From Sipunculus nudus (Eukaryota > Annelida > Sipuncula > Golfingiida > Sipunculidae), in contig CM049310.1 of the NCBI GenBank assembly GCA_026874595.1, positions 9,488,001-9,552,000 of the forward strand: a DNA stretch of 64,000 nt. Direction: 5' to 3'. The position numbers and the translations under genes are program-made. Below the pieces are notes generated by a model. It was not told the origin of the DNA. It searched no databases and was given only the letters and a program-made list of their open reading frames with translations. Positions within the stretch are counted from its first letter, which is position 1; every line of letters begins with the position of its first letter. Positions 23,216 through 35,979 of this stretch are shown one piece after another.

Positions 23216-25870
23216 GGCACAATATACCAAGTTGCCTATTGCTTTAAGCTCTTAATCATCTTAGTTTGTATAAAAATAAAGTTCAAATGTAAAACGAGCC
23301 CCACTTCATGCAAAATATCAACTATACCAGTAATAATAGTCTGCTTGAAGGTCAAGGATGACCTCCCCTCATTTATGCTGTAAATTTAGTGCTGCAAGAT
23401 AAATTGCTCATGGAACAAAATGAAAAATAAATCAACATAGTTCTTTGCCATATTGTTGCGTAATTTTAAATCAGGCCAAAGGCAGAAATATCATCATTGT
23501 TCAGTGTTTTAATGTCCTATTATTCATGACAAAATATCTCATTTACCCAAGCTGTCAAAACGAAATTGAAACCACAAATAAATATGGGTAGTTTGACCTC
23601 AGTGACCTTAATTAAATATTCATTAGCGGATAAATACTACACTTTGAAATTAATGTCAGTCAGGTCTTAGATTGGGATATTAGACTATTTGTTTTCAGCA
23701 GGATTTATGTTTCTTGAAGATTACAGTTGTCTTCCTGTATCTGCAGTCATTACACAGAACTTAACAAGCGTAGTTGTAAATGACAGTAAACATATAAAAA
23801 ATGTTGAATTTATGAGTTACGTTTGCTAATTCAGCACCTTATAAGTTACAAAGGATTTAAACTAGAGTTGGGACTTTATTGTGTAATTAGTGATCATATT
23901 GCAGCCATTAATTTAATTTTGTAATTTTTAACAGAAGAGAGTGTCTGCATTTATACGGTTAATTCATGTGTTTATGTTGTCAGGTAATAAAAAGAGCAAG
24001 AATGCAAATATAGCCAATGCATGTATAATGCATGTGTCTGAATCTGTGAGATCTGTAAGAAACTTGTGTTTGTGTTTCATGTGGAGCTATTACCTGGTAC
24101 TTTAGTATCAGTGTGTAAGTAATGCTTAAGGGCATGGCATTTTTCTATCTGCAAAGCAGGCAAAATAAAAATGACATTTTGTATAAGATAATGGTTATTA
24201 GGAAATAACTGACAGTTAATTTGCTTGACAGAAAATAATTACTTTTTATATAATATGTGAACAGTGATTACTTGGTAACTTAAATATTAGTATCAGGGCA
24301 GCTTATATGCTGGTATCATTTAATTCCCTGTCAGCAAAGTCTGCTCTTAACGTTTAACTCTAATTGCCCTTTTTCATAACCTTTCTATTAAGCACATTAC
24401 AGTTAGTAACCTGGATTTTCACAATTGGAGAATGCATATGAGCTTTTGAATAGGTTTAATGTTCAGATATCTTCATTGCTGTCTAAATATTTTTTTCATG
24501 TATCATGGCAAATTTATTGCATTAAATAAGCCATATTTTGGTTGCTGAAAATATTAATCTAGAAGATGCTCATTATATCTGTTTTAGATACTGATATAAA
24601 AAAGACAGAAGTCATGTTACAAGTGTCACCATCTAGTAAGAGAAATTTGTAACAGAAACTTTTATAGCCAGAGTGAAAAAAAGGTATTTTACTTTATATT
24701 TTACAGGTATCAAATGATAAAGCAACTGTGATTTATTTGAGAAATTGTCTTTGGTAATTTATGGTTCCTGATTGTTGTAATCACCTTATATACCAATATA
24801 AAATATTTGAATGAGAAGAATATTAAAAGTTTTATGTTTCTGATTTATTTGGTTTTACATCAGTGGTTTTGTTATTTAAGACATTTATCATACCAGTGAT
24901 AATGTGTTTTAACAGCCTTTGTGTATTATCTGTCAGAGTTTTATTATCTGTTCAGATTTCTCATTAAGATATCTGATAAAGCTCCAGTGTGGCTGCCAAG
25001 CATCTGGAGGACAGGCCTAATTAGTAATTTCTTCTTTTTCTCCTCCATTAACTACATGTTGATTCATTGGAACAAATCACATCCAGTCTGTTGGTTATGT
25101 GTCCAGGGATATTTAAACAAATGATTCCTATTTATTGGGTACATGTAGAGGGTTGCCTGGCTTGACAATTATCTTGGGTGATGTTTTCAATATTGGTGTG
25201 AGACATGCTTGCCTACCTATTTCTTTCTGTGTTTTCTATTCTAGATTTTACCAGAGATGTACAATCATATGATCATTTTCCATTTCACTATTTCTTTAGA
25301 ACTGTCCAGATTTGCCTACATAGTGCTCTGCTGATGCAGACATTTCCATAACAAAGAGGTATCAGAAGCAGGGACCGCAAAGCAAAGTGGTCCATGCTTT
25401 TATGCTTACACCGTAGAACGGATAAATGGTCAGTATTTATGGGTCTGTTGTTTACCAGGCTGAATAGGACAGGTGATTGATGAATAATGGAAAGACTAAA
25501 CCTTGTTCAGATTCATTTGATAAATGTTTTTTTTTTCCCTCAAAAAGACCTTATAATTACTGGAAGCCTGTTGTGGTCCCAACATCCTTTAATTGTTTGA
25601 TTTCTTTTACTGGAAGCCAGTGTAATTCTCAAGGTACTGGTGTTTTGTGGGAATATATTGATACATTACAAGCTTGGCTGCAGAACCTTCTGTTTATATC
25701 ACCGTCCAGTTGTTTACGTGCTTTTATTCACAGATTGCTGATTTCTCAGATAGAAGAATTCTTTAATCCAGATGTAATTTACTTTCAAGTTTATTCAATC
25801 AAAGTTAACAATAACAAATGTCCAAAATATATATGTTGATAGTTTTCCCTATTTTCCACTTAACTGATTC
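23216..25870. other. Non-coding, low-copy DNA
   Basis: Two open stretches were inspected (24921-25124 and 25477-25839, 120 codons). Neither has a family signature or clear splice signals at both ends. Confidence 0.4.
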
Positions 25871-25875
25871 TGTTC

Positions 25876-25980
25876 TCTCTCTCTCTCTCTCTGTTAACTC
25901 CTGTTCTTATTCCTGTCTCTTCTCTCTCTCCTAGCTCTCTAACTCTTCGACTCTCTCCTCTTTAGCTCTGACCTTCACTC
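25876..25980. repeat. CT-rich low-complexity tract
   Basis: Pyrimidine-rich run with (CT)n cores at about 25876-25891 and 25918-25930 and degenerate ctct motifs to 25980. Confidence 0.85.
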
Positions 25981-26450
25981 TCTGGTTCAGTAACCAGTAT
26001 CTCTATTTATACATTTGCCCAAAATAATAATTGCAATTAAGGTATTTCTTACAGCATTAATACAAGACATATTGTGTAATACATTCAACACCTTTCTTGC
26101 CCTCCTGTGAACACCTAAATCTAAACTGTTTATTAATTAGTTTTATCTGTGCCTGTCACTTTAAGGGTAAACCCAGTCAAATGTATGAACATGCTTATTA
26201 ATGAATTCTCTGTGAACACTTATCAAAGGCTGACAGTTAAATAATAAACTGAATTGTAATTAGAAAGTTATCCTGCACAGAAGTCTGCTAAATAACTGTT
26301 TCATTCCATTAGACTGATCACCTTATAATATCTAATGACAATTGGTAAAATATAATGATTTGAATTATTATAAAATGATCACACTGGTGATATTTACAAG
26401 CCAATTGTTTTAGAAACTTATCTGGCAAGTTAAAAGGGTACTGTTGATCT
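25981..26450. other. Non-coding DNA flanking element D1
   Basis: AT-rich, no frame or repeat recognised. Confidence 0.4.
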
Positions 26451-27779
26451 TTTTTTAGCGAACCTGTGAGCTAATGCGATGGTGCGTCGTCGTCCGTTGT
26501 GTGTCATACTTTGTGCGTTGTCTGTACATTAATCATAGCTATCTCAAAAATGGCAGGAACTAGCATCACCAAATTTTTTAAAAAATAATCAGTCATCTGA
26601 AAAACTTATTCGGATGTTGTTTATTTTTTTCTAACTGCATTTTCTTAGATTTCATAGGGAAAAAGCTAAAAAAGCTTTAAAAATCTTCTTCTCCGAAACT
26701 GTCCAGCCAGATTGTCCAATATTTCACAGAAATGATCCCTGGAACAATCTCTCTCTAGTTTGTTCGAATGGTTCCAGTTGATTTTTGGCCAAGTTACAGG
26801 AGGTTGAACTTTGTCATCTGTCCAAAAAGGCATATTAAAATTTCAGTCTCAGAAACGGCTGGAGCTATCATCACCTAATTTTATGCCAATGTTGGTCAAA
26901 TAGGTCATATCTGAAATTGAGGTATTGGTGGCACCACCTGCATCAGCCTTTTTTGTACAGGGTCATCAGTGCCTGTATCACACTGAGAGCTACAAAAAAC
27001 TTCTTCTCTGAAACCAATTGGCCATAATGTTTAATATGGCACAGAAATGATCCTAGGGTAGTGCTTTCTGAAGTTTGTTCAAATGGTCTCTATTCAGTGA
27101 CTTTTGGCTAAGTTATAGGAAGCTGAATTTAGTCATATGCCATAACAGCCAATTTAAGCTCAGTGGCTACAAAGATCTTCTTCTTAAAAACCACTGGGTC
27201 AGATTCTTAAATCTCACACATTAATTATCCTCAGATGTTGATAATTCAAGTTTGTTCAAATGGTTTTGGTACAGTGCTTTTTGGCTGAGTTACGGAAAGC
27301 TGAACTTAGCCAGTTTTCTGTATCTTCCTTTATGAGTTACAAACCTGCGAAACGTTTTACCCCTGACGCCACTGAAGCCAGTTTGTTAAATATTTTACAA
27401 GAATAATCCCCACAGTAATTCTTATTATAATTGTCATTAATGGTTTCACATGATTTTTGGCTGAATTATGGAGATTGAATTGAGTCATTTTACAATATAT
27501 GTTAGTGGTGTGATGCTGTTACATCTAGCCTGGCACCAGTTTATCAGCATCTATTACATCATGCCACTAGACATTTAGATTTCAGGTTATCTTTGGTTAA
27601 TATTGAAAAGAAAGTTTTTTTAAAAGCTTTTAAAAAAATTAGATTTATGATTTAAGTTATACATCATACCATGCAATGTTACAATCATGGATATTCAGCT
27701 CTCTGTGGCTATATAAAGACAACTGTACATGGATTATAAATTATTGGTATCCCTACTCAACTTAATTTAGTGCCAGGAT

Positions 27780-28055
27780 TGGAAGAAGTGCAGCCAGGTA
27801 TAGGTCAAGAGTTCACTCAGTGTAGTAGTTGCATTCTGTTTATAGCTTTGGCAGACTGCTCACTGCATCAGATTTGGCACCAAAGTTCAGCCTGGATCTA
27901 TTTATAGCTTTGGCAGACTGCCAACTTTGTCAGATTATGCAACAGGTCAAGAGTTCACTCAGTGCAGCCAGGTACAGGTCAATTGTTCACTCAGTCTAGC
28001 CAGGTGCAGGTCAAGAGTTCACTCAGTAGCTTGAGGCAGCAATTTATCACAGTTC
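27780..28055. repeat. Short iterated motif inside D1 (caggtcaagagttcactcag)
   Basis: The phrase (a)ggtcaa(g/t)(a/t)gttcactcag plus gcagccaggta recurs about four times. A matching pair lies in D3 at 44605-44672 and a single variant in D2 near 39108. Confidence 0.75.
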
Positions 28056-28059
28056 ACTT

Positions 28060-28073
28060 GGGGGGGGGGGGGG
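28060..28073. repeat. Poly-G tract
   Basis: Uninterrupted G run within D1. Confidence 0.95.
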
Positions 28074-28418
28074 TGCCTTACTCACCTTAGCCTTGTCAGC
28101 CCAGTGCATCAAACTCTAGGGAAGTTTGGTGTAATAGCCTGATATTTTGACCTGTCTTTGATGGAATTCTCATTTACAAGACAGGTGGTGCCACAGTGTA
28201 TGTCGATGCTTATTTCACAGGAGGGGTTTGACATATCAGTTTGATATTGGGCATATGTATATATATCTCTTCCTTATATACAAGACTGGTGGTGCCAGCT
28301 ACAACCATTGTATTAACAGAGTTTTGGGGATACTATGTCTTCCGTTAGGAAGCCGCCGCTCCGGCGACCGCTACCGCCGCATAGGTTTCCGGAGAACTCC
28401 TCCATTACCATTTGGCAG

Positions 28419-29090
28419 AATTTTTTTATATTCAGAATTATGATCAGGTCACATGTGAACTGCTGCACCCTCATTTTTAGCTCAGCTGACTGTAAGTCAT
28501 CTCAGCTATAGTGATCACCCTTTGTCTGTCGTCCGTCTGGCTGTCTGTCCGTTAACAGGGCACAAATTGTAACCACTGGACCTGGAATCTTTTTACTTTA
28601 CATCCAGGGAGGTCCATGAAAAATCTCCTTGAAAACCTGGAATTAGGTCTCTGTTACCTATATTCTTCGAGCTATGGTGCTCTGAAGTAACCCCCAGAAT
28701 AATGGAAAATTTGATATAAAAGCTCAAGTATCTGAACAACTAATGCTTGATCAAGAATTTTTTTAAATTCAGAATTATGATCGGGTCACATGTGAACTGC
28801 TGCGCCCTCATTTTTAGCTCAGCTGACTGTAAGTCATCTCAGCTATAGTGATCACCCTTTGTCTGTCGTCCGTCTGGCCCTCTGTCTGTTAACAGGGCAC
28901 AAATCGTAACCGCTGGACCTGGAATCTTCTTACTTTACATCCCGGGAGGTCCATGAAAAATCTCCTTGAAAACTTGGAATTAGGTCTCTGTTACCGATAT
29001 TCTTCGAGCTATGGTGCTCCGAAGTACCCCCCAGAATAATGGAAAATTTGATACAAAAGCTCAAGTATCTGAACAACTAATGCATTGATT
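28419..29090. repeat. ~336-bp direct duplication spanning a C/B junction
   Basis: 28419-28754 and 28755-29090 both run from agaattttttta(t/a)attcag through ctgctgc(a/g)ccctcattttt and the B head and into the first B unit. Because each copy includes host-side C sequence as well as the B head, the duplication happened after B had inserted. Confidence 0.85.
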
Positions 29091-30564
29091 ACCATGATTC
29101 TTTGCATAGATATTGATCATGAAGTATTCATCAGTTTCTGCAAACTTGTGGCGCTACCTGTTTTTTATTATTTTTTACGATTTTTTTTCTCTATTTTTGA
29201 GACCTTAAAAGATGTGGTCATCTGTAAACAGGGCACAAATCGTAACAACTGGATCTAGATTCTTCTCTCTTGATATGCAGGGAGGTCCATGAAAAGTCTC
29301 CTTGGAAACCTAAAATTAGGTCTCTGTTACGCATATTCTTTGAGCTATTGGGCTCTGAAGTACCCTCCAGATTTATAGATAATTTGATACAAAAGCTCCA
29401 GTGTCTGAACAAATGATGCATTGATAACTATGATTCTTTGCATGGATACTGGTCATGGAATGTTTCATCAGTTTCTGCAGTCTGGTGGTGCCACCTGTAT
29501 TTTTTTTATTTTTACGATTTTTTTTCTCTATTTTTGAGACCTTGAGATGCGGTCATCTGTTAAAAGGGCACAAATCGTAACAACGGGACCTAGAATCTTC
29601 TCTCTTGACATGCAATGTGCATGGAGGCCCATGAAAAGTCTCTGTGGTCTCTGTTACCCATGAACTCTGAACTATGGGGCTCTGAAGTATCCTCCAGAAT
29701 AATGGTAAATTTGAAACAAAAGCTCAAGTATCTGAACAACTGTTGCACTGATCACCATGATTCTTTGCATAGATATTGATCATGGAATGTTTCATCAGTT
29801 TCTGCAGTCTGGTGGAGCCACCTGTATTTTTTCGATTCTTACAAATTTTTTTCTCTATTTTTGAGACCTCTTAAGATGCGTTCATCTGTTAACAGGGCAC
29901 AAATTGTAACCATTGGATCTGAAATGTTCTAACTTAAAATAAAGGGAGGTCCATGAAAAGTATCCTTGGAAACGTGAAATTAGGTCTCTGTTACCCATAT
30001 TCTCTGAGCTATGGGCTAATAAGCACCCCCCAGCATAAATAAAATTTGAAACCGAGCAGGTCACAAATCATAACCATTGGATCTGAAATCTTCTAACCTA
30101 AAATAAAGGGAGGTCCATGAAAAGTATCCTAGGAAACTTGAAATAAGGTCTCTGTTACCCATATTTTCTGAGCTATGGGGCTTATAAGCACCCCTCAGAA
30201 TAACTGAAAATTTGAAACCAAAGTAGGGCACAAATTATAACCATTGGGCCCAGAATCTTCTAACTTCATATCCTGAGAGTTCCTCAAAAGTTCTCCCCAG
30301 AAACCTGAAATTCAGTCATTGTGACCTTTATTCTCGGTATGTTTGAGCACCCCAGAAATAATGCAAAATACACACAAATTGCCAGATTCCTCAGGAAAGG
30401 CTGGTTGGATTGTCATCAAATTTGTTGTGCTTATGGGTCTTGATGAACTTAAGCTAATATACATGAACAATGATGCCACCTACATTATTGTAATAAGTTG
30501 CCTGTGCAAGGACATATTGTCACATGTCAGTCTGCTGAGCGTCATGACCCATGGGTCACTTGTT
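28471..30564 (+). mobile_element. Family B element (B2) nested in C1, with duplicated head
   Basis: Heads at 28475 and 28811 (TTTTTAGCTCAGCTGACT), with core units starting near 28553, 28888, 29225, 29561 and 29886. Shorter terminal units near 30055 and 30223 lack the palindrome box. The tail is gctgagcgtca plus TGACCCATGGGTCA plus CTTGTT, ending at 30564. Left flank is ...ctgctgcaccctcattttt and right flank ggttgacctctgacc; the uninterrupted form is at 39345-39380. Confidence 0.85.
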
Positions 30565-31862
30565 GGTTGACCTCTGACCTTTCCTCTCTGCCCAGCGTCC
30601 ATTTGTGCGTCTGTTTCCACACATAAACCCGCATATCTCGGGAACCGTTTGACCGATCAGGCTAAAAATTTTGCACAAATGTAGCCCTTGGATAGCTTTA
30701 TAACATACACTAAAATGGTGGTACCCCCTGCAACCATTTTTGCACAGCATCCATCTGTTCATCTGCCTTGGGATAAAATCACTCATATCTCTGCATTGGT
30801 TGGACTTATCTACCTGAAATTTTGCATGTGTATACATCCTGGACAGCTCCCTTGATTTTGTGGCAGGTGGCGCCACCTACATTCACAATTACGCTGCAGA
30901 CATCCAAGCTTATATCTCAGGAACCCTTTGACCGATTGGGCAAAAATTTTGCATGTGTATAGATCTCACACAGCTCTTTATCATACGCAAAACTGGTGGC
31001 GCCACATGCAACCATTTTGCACAGTGTCTGTCTGTTAGTTGGCTTTGGGATAAAATCACTCATATCCTGGCAGTGGTTTGACATATCTGCCTAAAATTTT
31101 CCAGGTTTATACATCTTGGATAGCTTTCTGAATTTTGTGGCAGGTGGTGCCACCTACATTTATGTATACGCTGCAGACATTCAGGCTTATATCTCAGGAC
31201 TGGTTTGACATATCCCCCTGAAATTTTGCATGTGTATAGATCTCACATAGCTCTTAATCATACACATAATTGGTGGCGCCACCTGCCACCACTTTTGCAC
31301 AGCATCCATCTGTTTGTCTGCCATGTGCTTATATCACTAATATCTCAGTAGTGGTTTGACTTATCTGCCTAAATTTTTCATGTTTATACATCTTGGATAG
31401 CTTTCTTGATTTTGTGGCTGGTGGCGCCACCTACATTTATGTTTACACTGCAGACATTCATGCTTATATTTCAGGACTGGTTTGACATATCCCCCTGAAA
31501 ATTTGCATGTGTATAGATCTCACATAGCTCTTAATCATACACAAAATTGGTGGCGCCACCTGCCACCATTTTGCACAGCGTCCTTCTGTTTGTCTGCTGT
31601 GGGATAAAATCACTCATATACAAGTAGTGGTTTTACTTATCTGTCTAAAATTTTGCAAATGTATACAACTTGGACAGCTTTCTGGATTTTGTGGTAGGTG
31701 GCACAACCTACATACACATTTCGGCTGCAGACATTCAGGCTATTATGCAACACACCTCACTCTATTTCCCCTTGCCACTAAATCCACGCCTCACTTCACC
31801 CGTCCCACTCTGATTTAGGCGGATACAAGTAGTTGTTGTTGACTACCCGTATTCTAGTTTTT
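30565..31862. repeat. Tandem array of dimeric ~275-bp units (family C core)
   Basis: Each unit is two diverged halves of about 135-140 bp. Both halves have the order catatctc(a/g)g, tttgac.(g/t)at, aaattttgca..t.tata and tag/cagct, then end with GGTGGCGCCACCTGC or GGTGGCGCCACCTAC. Halves alternate regularly. The last unit passes into gcaacacacctcactctatt and the C 3' end. Confidence 0.88.
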
Positions 31863-32018
31863 GTGTTGTGTGCACCCATGCCTGAATTTCAGCAGTGATG
31901 TTTGTTTAGTTGTTTCTTGTTCTAAGTGTTTAGTACTTGCATTGTTCATATACATGTTACACATGTTCTTGAAAAGTAATGGTCCAGCATTGAAGCATTA
32001 TACCTGGTGTAATCTCAT

Positions 32019-32056
32019 TGCACAGGTTTGCATTTGGCCTGTAGGCCTTGTTTTTT
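32019..32056 (+). mobile_element. Family D 3' terminus
   Basis: cacaggtttgcatttggcct then gtaggccttgttt: a subterminal inverted repeat to the D head, a small dyad, then the shared CTTGTT end. Parallel tails are at 40791-40824 and 49342-49376. Confidence 0.75.
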
Positions 32057-32467
32057 ATTCATCCTTTGAAACTCATGAAAATGTAATATGTGAAGAAATA
32101 TTTCATATACACAATATAGTCCTGAGCTGTGAATACTGGTACTGTTCTCACTGTATGATGTGGTGTGACATATGTTGTAGATCCATTGCAACTTTTTTCC
32201 CCTGATTTCATGATTATAGCAATCAACTGATGAAGTTTGTTCTGACAAAATCATTGGAGCTTGTTGTAACAGTTTGGCACTGGAATTGTGACCACAAAAT
32301 TATGGGTTTGTTTGCCAGTCAGACCTTCTTCTGCACTTAGACCCCTGGCTCAGGTCTTTATCCCAAGGGTGCATTTCTTCACTCGGGACTGAATGGGTAT
32401 ATCATGGAGAGCAGAAAAAATAACAACCTTCTTGCATCTGTCTCTGCTTTGGTTAATTGTCCTCCAG
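32057..32467. other. Non-coding DNA between D1 and the first exon candidate
   Basis: No repeat or open frame supported. 32438-32467 ends in a long pyrimidine-rich stretch and CCTCCAG, considered with the next entry. Confidence 0.4.
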
Positions 32468-32500
32468 GGTGCTAAAATATCTGCAAGAATGACTAAGAAG
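32468..32500 (+). CDS. Possible 33-bp internal exon, unknown gene
   Basis: Bounded by a pyrimidine-rich acceptor (tctctgctttggttaattgt, then cctccag) and an AAG/GTGAAG donor. The only open frame reads GAKISARMTKK, phase 0 to 0. It is phase-compatible with the candidate exon at 35766. Very short open exons arise often by chance, so this is a weak call. No protein family is recognised. Confidence 0.18.
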
Positions 32501-35500
32501 GTGAAGGGTAAAGCCAATTGAGACTGACATTGTTAATATCCTTAAATTAACCTATAAATATTTTTTTTTGGACAATAATATCCATGCAGTAGACCTTATG
32601 TTTATATTAAGATTGCTACAAGATCTTGATTTGAGGGCTGAGGGCCTGTCAGGCAATCATCAGACATAAAAATCAGCATCTGGTTAAACTTAATTAGATC
32701 TAATTGGATTATTCACACTAAATGTGCTTTTGTCTTACTAGCTGTGTACCCTTATTCTGACCTGCCACTTGCCACATGCTTTTTAGCCTGTAGGAACACA
32801 AGTATCATCAGGCAGGCATCATCAGTGATTTCAAAATTTTTGCAAGGTCAGGGTTTGTTAAGGGCACAGAAATACAAAGCAATTTACACCTGGGACAGTC
32901 TGAAGGTTGGACTTTAGCTGCAGAGAGAGTTTGTTAGAAGCAGGTGGAAAGCTCTTGGGATGACTGCAAATTATAATAGGATTATGTGATGTCATCATGA
33001 TGTTTAGTCATATAGATCTAATTTCAGGTGGTCAAATATAAAACAGACTGATATCTTACATTTAAATCAAATTTTGTTAAATGGAGTATAATGTATAGGG
33101 TTTACATTAATTCACTGGCTGGTAATCACTATGTTTTCCTGTTGTGCGTTAGGAATAAAATAGCACTATTGGGAAATATCTTGAACAGGTTGATTATATA
33201 TAGGTACATGTACTGAACTGAGTACATAACATAATATGAAAGACAGCCATTTGTGTAATCACGTTGAACCACACATATATATGCATTGTTAATTGGTTTA
33301 TATGCACTGGGTATAATAAAGATAATCACATGTTAGCTGTGGGGCCAGTCTCGTGTCATGCCACATGCCATTCTCATATTTCCATTTAATAATAAAGATA
33401 GTCAAAATAGTTTTATAATACTGGTTTGAAGAACCTGGTTCCACAGGGTTAATTAGTGCTTCTTGGTGTACCATATAACCTTAGTTGATATAGACCATGA
33501 ATATGGGTTCAGTCCATGGATGGCTTTATCATATAGGTTGAGTGCATGACTGGCTTTGTGGAACAGTTTTAGTCAAAGAAGGTCACATATAACTGCAGCA
33601 GTATATCTGTCTCCATGAAACAGCCATTAAAGGTTTTAAGGGCTTAGTTGGTAGATTGTAGATATGTACTGTACAACTTTATTAATGAATAGACTGTAAT
33701 ATGAATTAGGTTATACTAATGTATAGAGTAAAACTAGTGTATGGTTATCTTTGGTAAAGGTTCATTCAGTGGTCAGCATAGTGGTGTATATACATGTAAA
33801 CTGCCCTCTGTTTTAGATAAGGATTAAAATAACCTTATGAAACTATTGATAACTATCAAACTGGGTCATAATTTGCAGTTGACCAGCAACTTTGCTGCTG
33901 TGTGACATTTGGACACTGAAATTACTAGATATTTTAGACTTTTCATTGATCATAATTGCATATGAATATAAATCACAAATGGGAAGGGATGTTGATTTGA
34001 CTTCTAGCTTGGACTTTCATAAAATTTCAAAATATCTGGAATGTCTTGAAAGTTATCATTCTTGTGTGATTGTATATGACTGACATTTAATCCATTGAAA
34101 TTTGTTTGTTATTTAAGTTTCTTTGGGTTAGAATATTTAAGCTAAATCCACACAAATTAAAATACAAGGATAATTATAGTGCAGTGGGCTTGACCAAGGC
34201 ATCATAACTCTTATAGCTTCTTATTTTCCCTGTTTCACCAGAAGATGCACTTTTACCATGGTTGGCTTTCATGCAGACTTTAAATTATGAAATGTAAATG
34301 ATAATATCTTGTGCACTTTATTACCTTCCAGAAATGGCTTCTAACTATGGGATGAAAAAATCTGCAACTGGTTGCAGATCCTCAGTTGAAACAGTGATGA
34401 CAATTGCAGGCTTTCCAGGGGCAGATATGGGGAGAGGGGTGCAGTGGGAGCATACCTCCCTTTTTGGGCATAAAACATGCAGAAATAAGAATAATTAAAG
34501 AAAAATAAGCTTTTTGCAGAAAAACTGAGCCTGGTTTTGTGTATTGCACTTTTAATTATCCCAGAATACCCCATTACTGTCTATATTTTCTGAAAGGGTT
34601 ACTTCATCACTTACTCATGCCCTCCCTGTCGGCTATGCTATGCGAGCCCCCCCCCCCTTTCCCCCTCATACCAATTCTGAATTCCTCTTTCCTCCCCTGC
34701 TGTCTGCAACTAACCACAAAATATAACATTGCAGGAAAATAACCAGTGGTTGAATATTTACAACAGACAAGTCTTAGTTAAAAGTGAAACCTTATGTTAA
34801 CAGCATATAAACAAAAAACTTTCATCTTCGTGGTTTATCAAGGTATATTGCCCAACTTCCAGACCATGTTTTACCCCTGTTTGCAGATGGTTAAGATGCC
34901 TGTGATATTTTGGTGGTTTCACAAGATGTTTGGTCGTACATACAGATAGGTTCCCAGCAATAATCCACATAAATAATCAGTATAACACATTATAGCCAAA
35001 CCATTTGTAGACCTTTAATTGACACTGCAGTCATTGTTGATTGTTGCTAGCCATCATAGTGACATTTCAGCATTTTGTGATAGGAATCTTTTCCAAAGTC
35101 CTGTGTTTAGAGGGTCAAAGTATGATTGCTATTGAGGAGGCATAATTCCTTAAATAAGTCTTAATGATACATTAACTGTCATAGGGAGCTATTCTGTGTT
35201 GATTTATTAGCTGTTGAGCTATGAATATCCACTTAGCACTATTATATCCGGTACTGATACTGATAAATGTATGTACATAAGGTAAATGAATGTCAAAGCT
35301 CGAATAAAAACCTGAGATGTACAAGCCCTGGTGTTCAAATAACACACCTGGTGGATGTAGGCTGAATGTGAGCAATTTTGTGGGCAGCTATTATTTTTAT
35401 TACCCTCAACTTTCTGTGACTGGAGGTTTTATAGTTAAGTTCAATCTGTGAGTAATCAAATGTTGGAAGTAATGTTTTGGACACCATAACCAATGACTGT

Positions 35501-35765
35501 GGCTATTTATAATGCTTCAGAAACCGCAATTATTCCATCCTGCTTGTGGGCTCGTCAAATCAGGAAATGTGGAATTTTACATTAATATGTATTTTTTAGG
35601 TTTAGTTATTTGATATTCAGGAATAGGTCAGTTTATTTTTTCAAGGATGTTTCATATTAGATATTTTTATTATCTGTGTAATTCTTCACTTAATGAATGA
35701 ATTCAAGCTGTATGAAAATATATGTAAAATGGCTTCTTCTATCCTATATCTTTTGATATTTTCAG
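32501..35765. other. Unique-looking DNA, possible intron
   Basis: No persistent frame. A mixed C tract lies at 34648-34665. A frame at 34298-34498 follows an ACCTTCCAG-like acceptor but has no clear donor. Confidence 0.35.
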
Positions 35766-35809
35766 GTCCAGAAAAAAATTGAGAGGGGAGCATGGTCAGA
35801 AGACTTGAG
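35766..35809 (+). CDS. Possible 44-bp internal exon, unknown gene
   Basis: The acceptor tatcttttgatattttcag and the donor GAG/GTAGGT are both close to consensus. Frame 1 reads VQKKIERGAWSEDL and leaves two bases (AG). The other frames hit stops. Lysine/glutamate-rich, consistent with a soluble or coiled segment. Phase-compatible with candidates at 32468 and 37979. The family is unknown, and it could be a chance match. Confidence 0.3.
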
Positions 35810-35844
35810 GTAGGTGACTTTATTTGTATTGTGTTTTTCTCTCA

Positions 35845-35846
<2 letters not shown>

Positions 35847-35904
<58 letters not shown>
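35847..35904. repeat. (GA)n microsatellite
   Basis: About 28 GA dinucleotides, 38 bases downstream of the candidate donor at 35810. It produces artificial Arg-Glu and Ser-Leu frames. Confidence 0.97.
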
Positions 35905-35907
<3 letters not shown>

Positions 35908-35979
35908 TAATGTTGAGATTTGTAGTGGTGTATAAGTTTTCTCTCAAGATCCCACGTACAATTTACTTCATGAAAAGTT

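Larger units (their letters stand above)
28313..31862 (+). mobile_element. Family C element (C1), carrying a nested B element
   Basis: The left part has ggggatactatgtcttccgt plus GC-rich DNA (gccgccgctccggcgaccgc), matching the ggatactatg head at 47420. The right part, 30565-31862, is a tandem array of about 275-bp dimeric units ending ...gactacccgtattctagttt, the same end as at 49005 and 40654. B2 (28471-30564) splits it. Confidence 0.7.
26451..32056 (+). mobile_element. Family D Helentron/HINE-like element (D1), interrupted by nested C and B elements
   Basis: The head TTTTTTAGCGAACCTGTGAG (26451) is followed by gcgatggtgcgtcgtcgtcc. The tail at about 32019-32056 has cacaggtttgc (complement of the head GCGAACCTGTG with one change), then a ggcctgtaggcc dyad and ttgttt. 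D core units (tcttcttct(c/t)(c/t)gaaac...) recur near 26686, 27000 and 27176. D sequence runs to about 28312, then a C element (to about 31862) holding a B element (28471-30564), then D resumes with gtgttgtgtgcacccatgcc to the tail. No protein-coding capacity was found. Confidence 0.78.

Noticed and set aside
25477-25839. 120-codon + strand frame
   Set aside because: No recognised domain, no acceptor/donor pair, ordinary AT-rich composition.
34298-34498. 66-codon frame after an ACCTTCCAG-like acceptor
   Set aside because: No donor and no recognisable domain.
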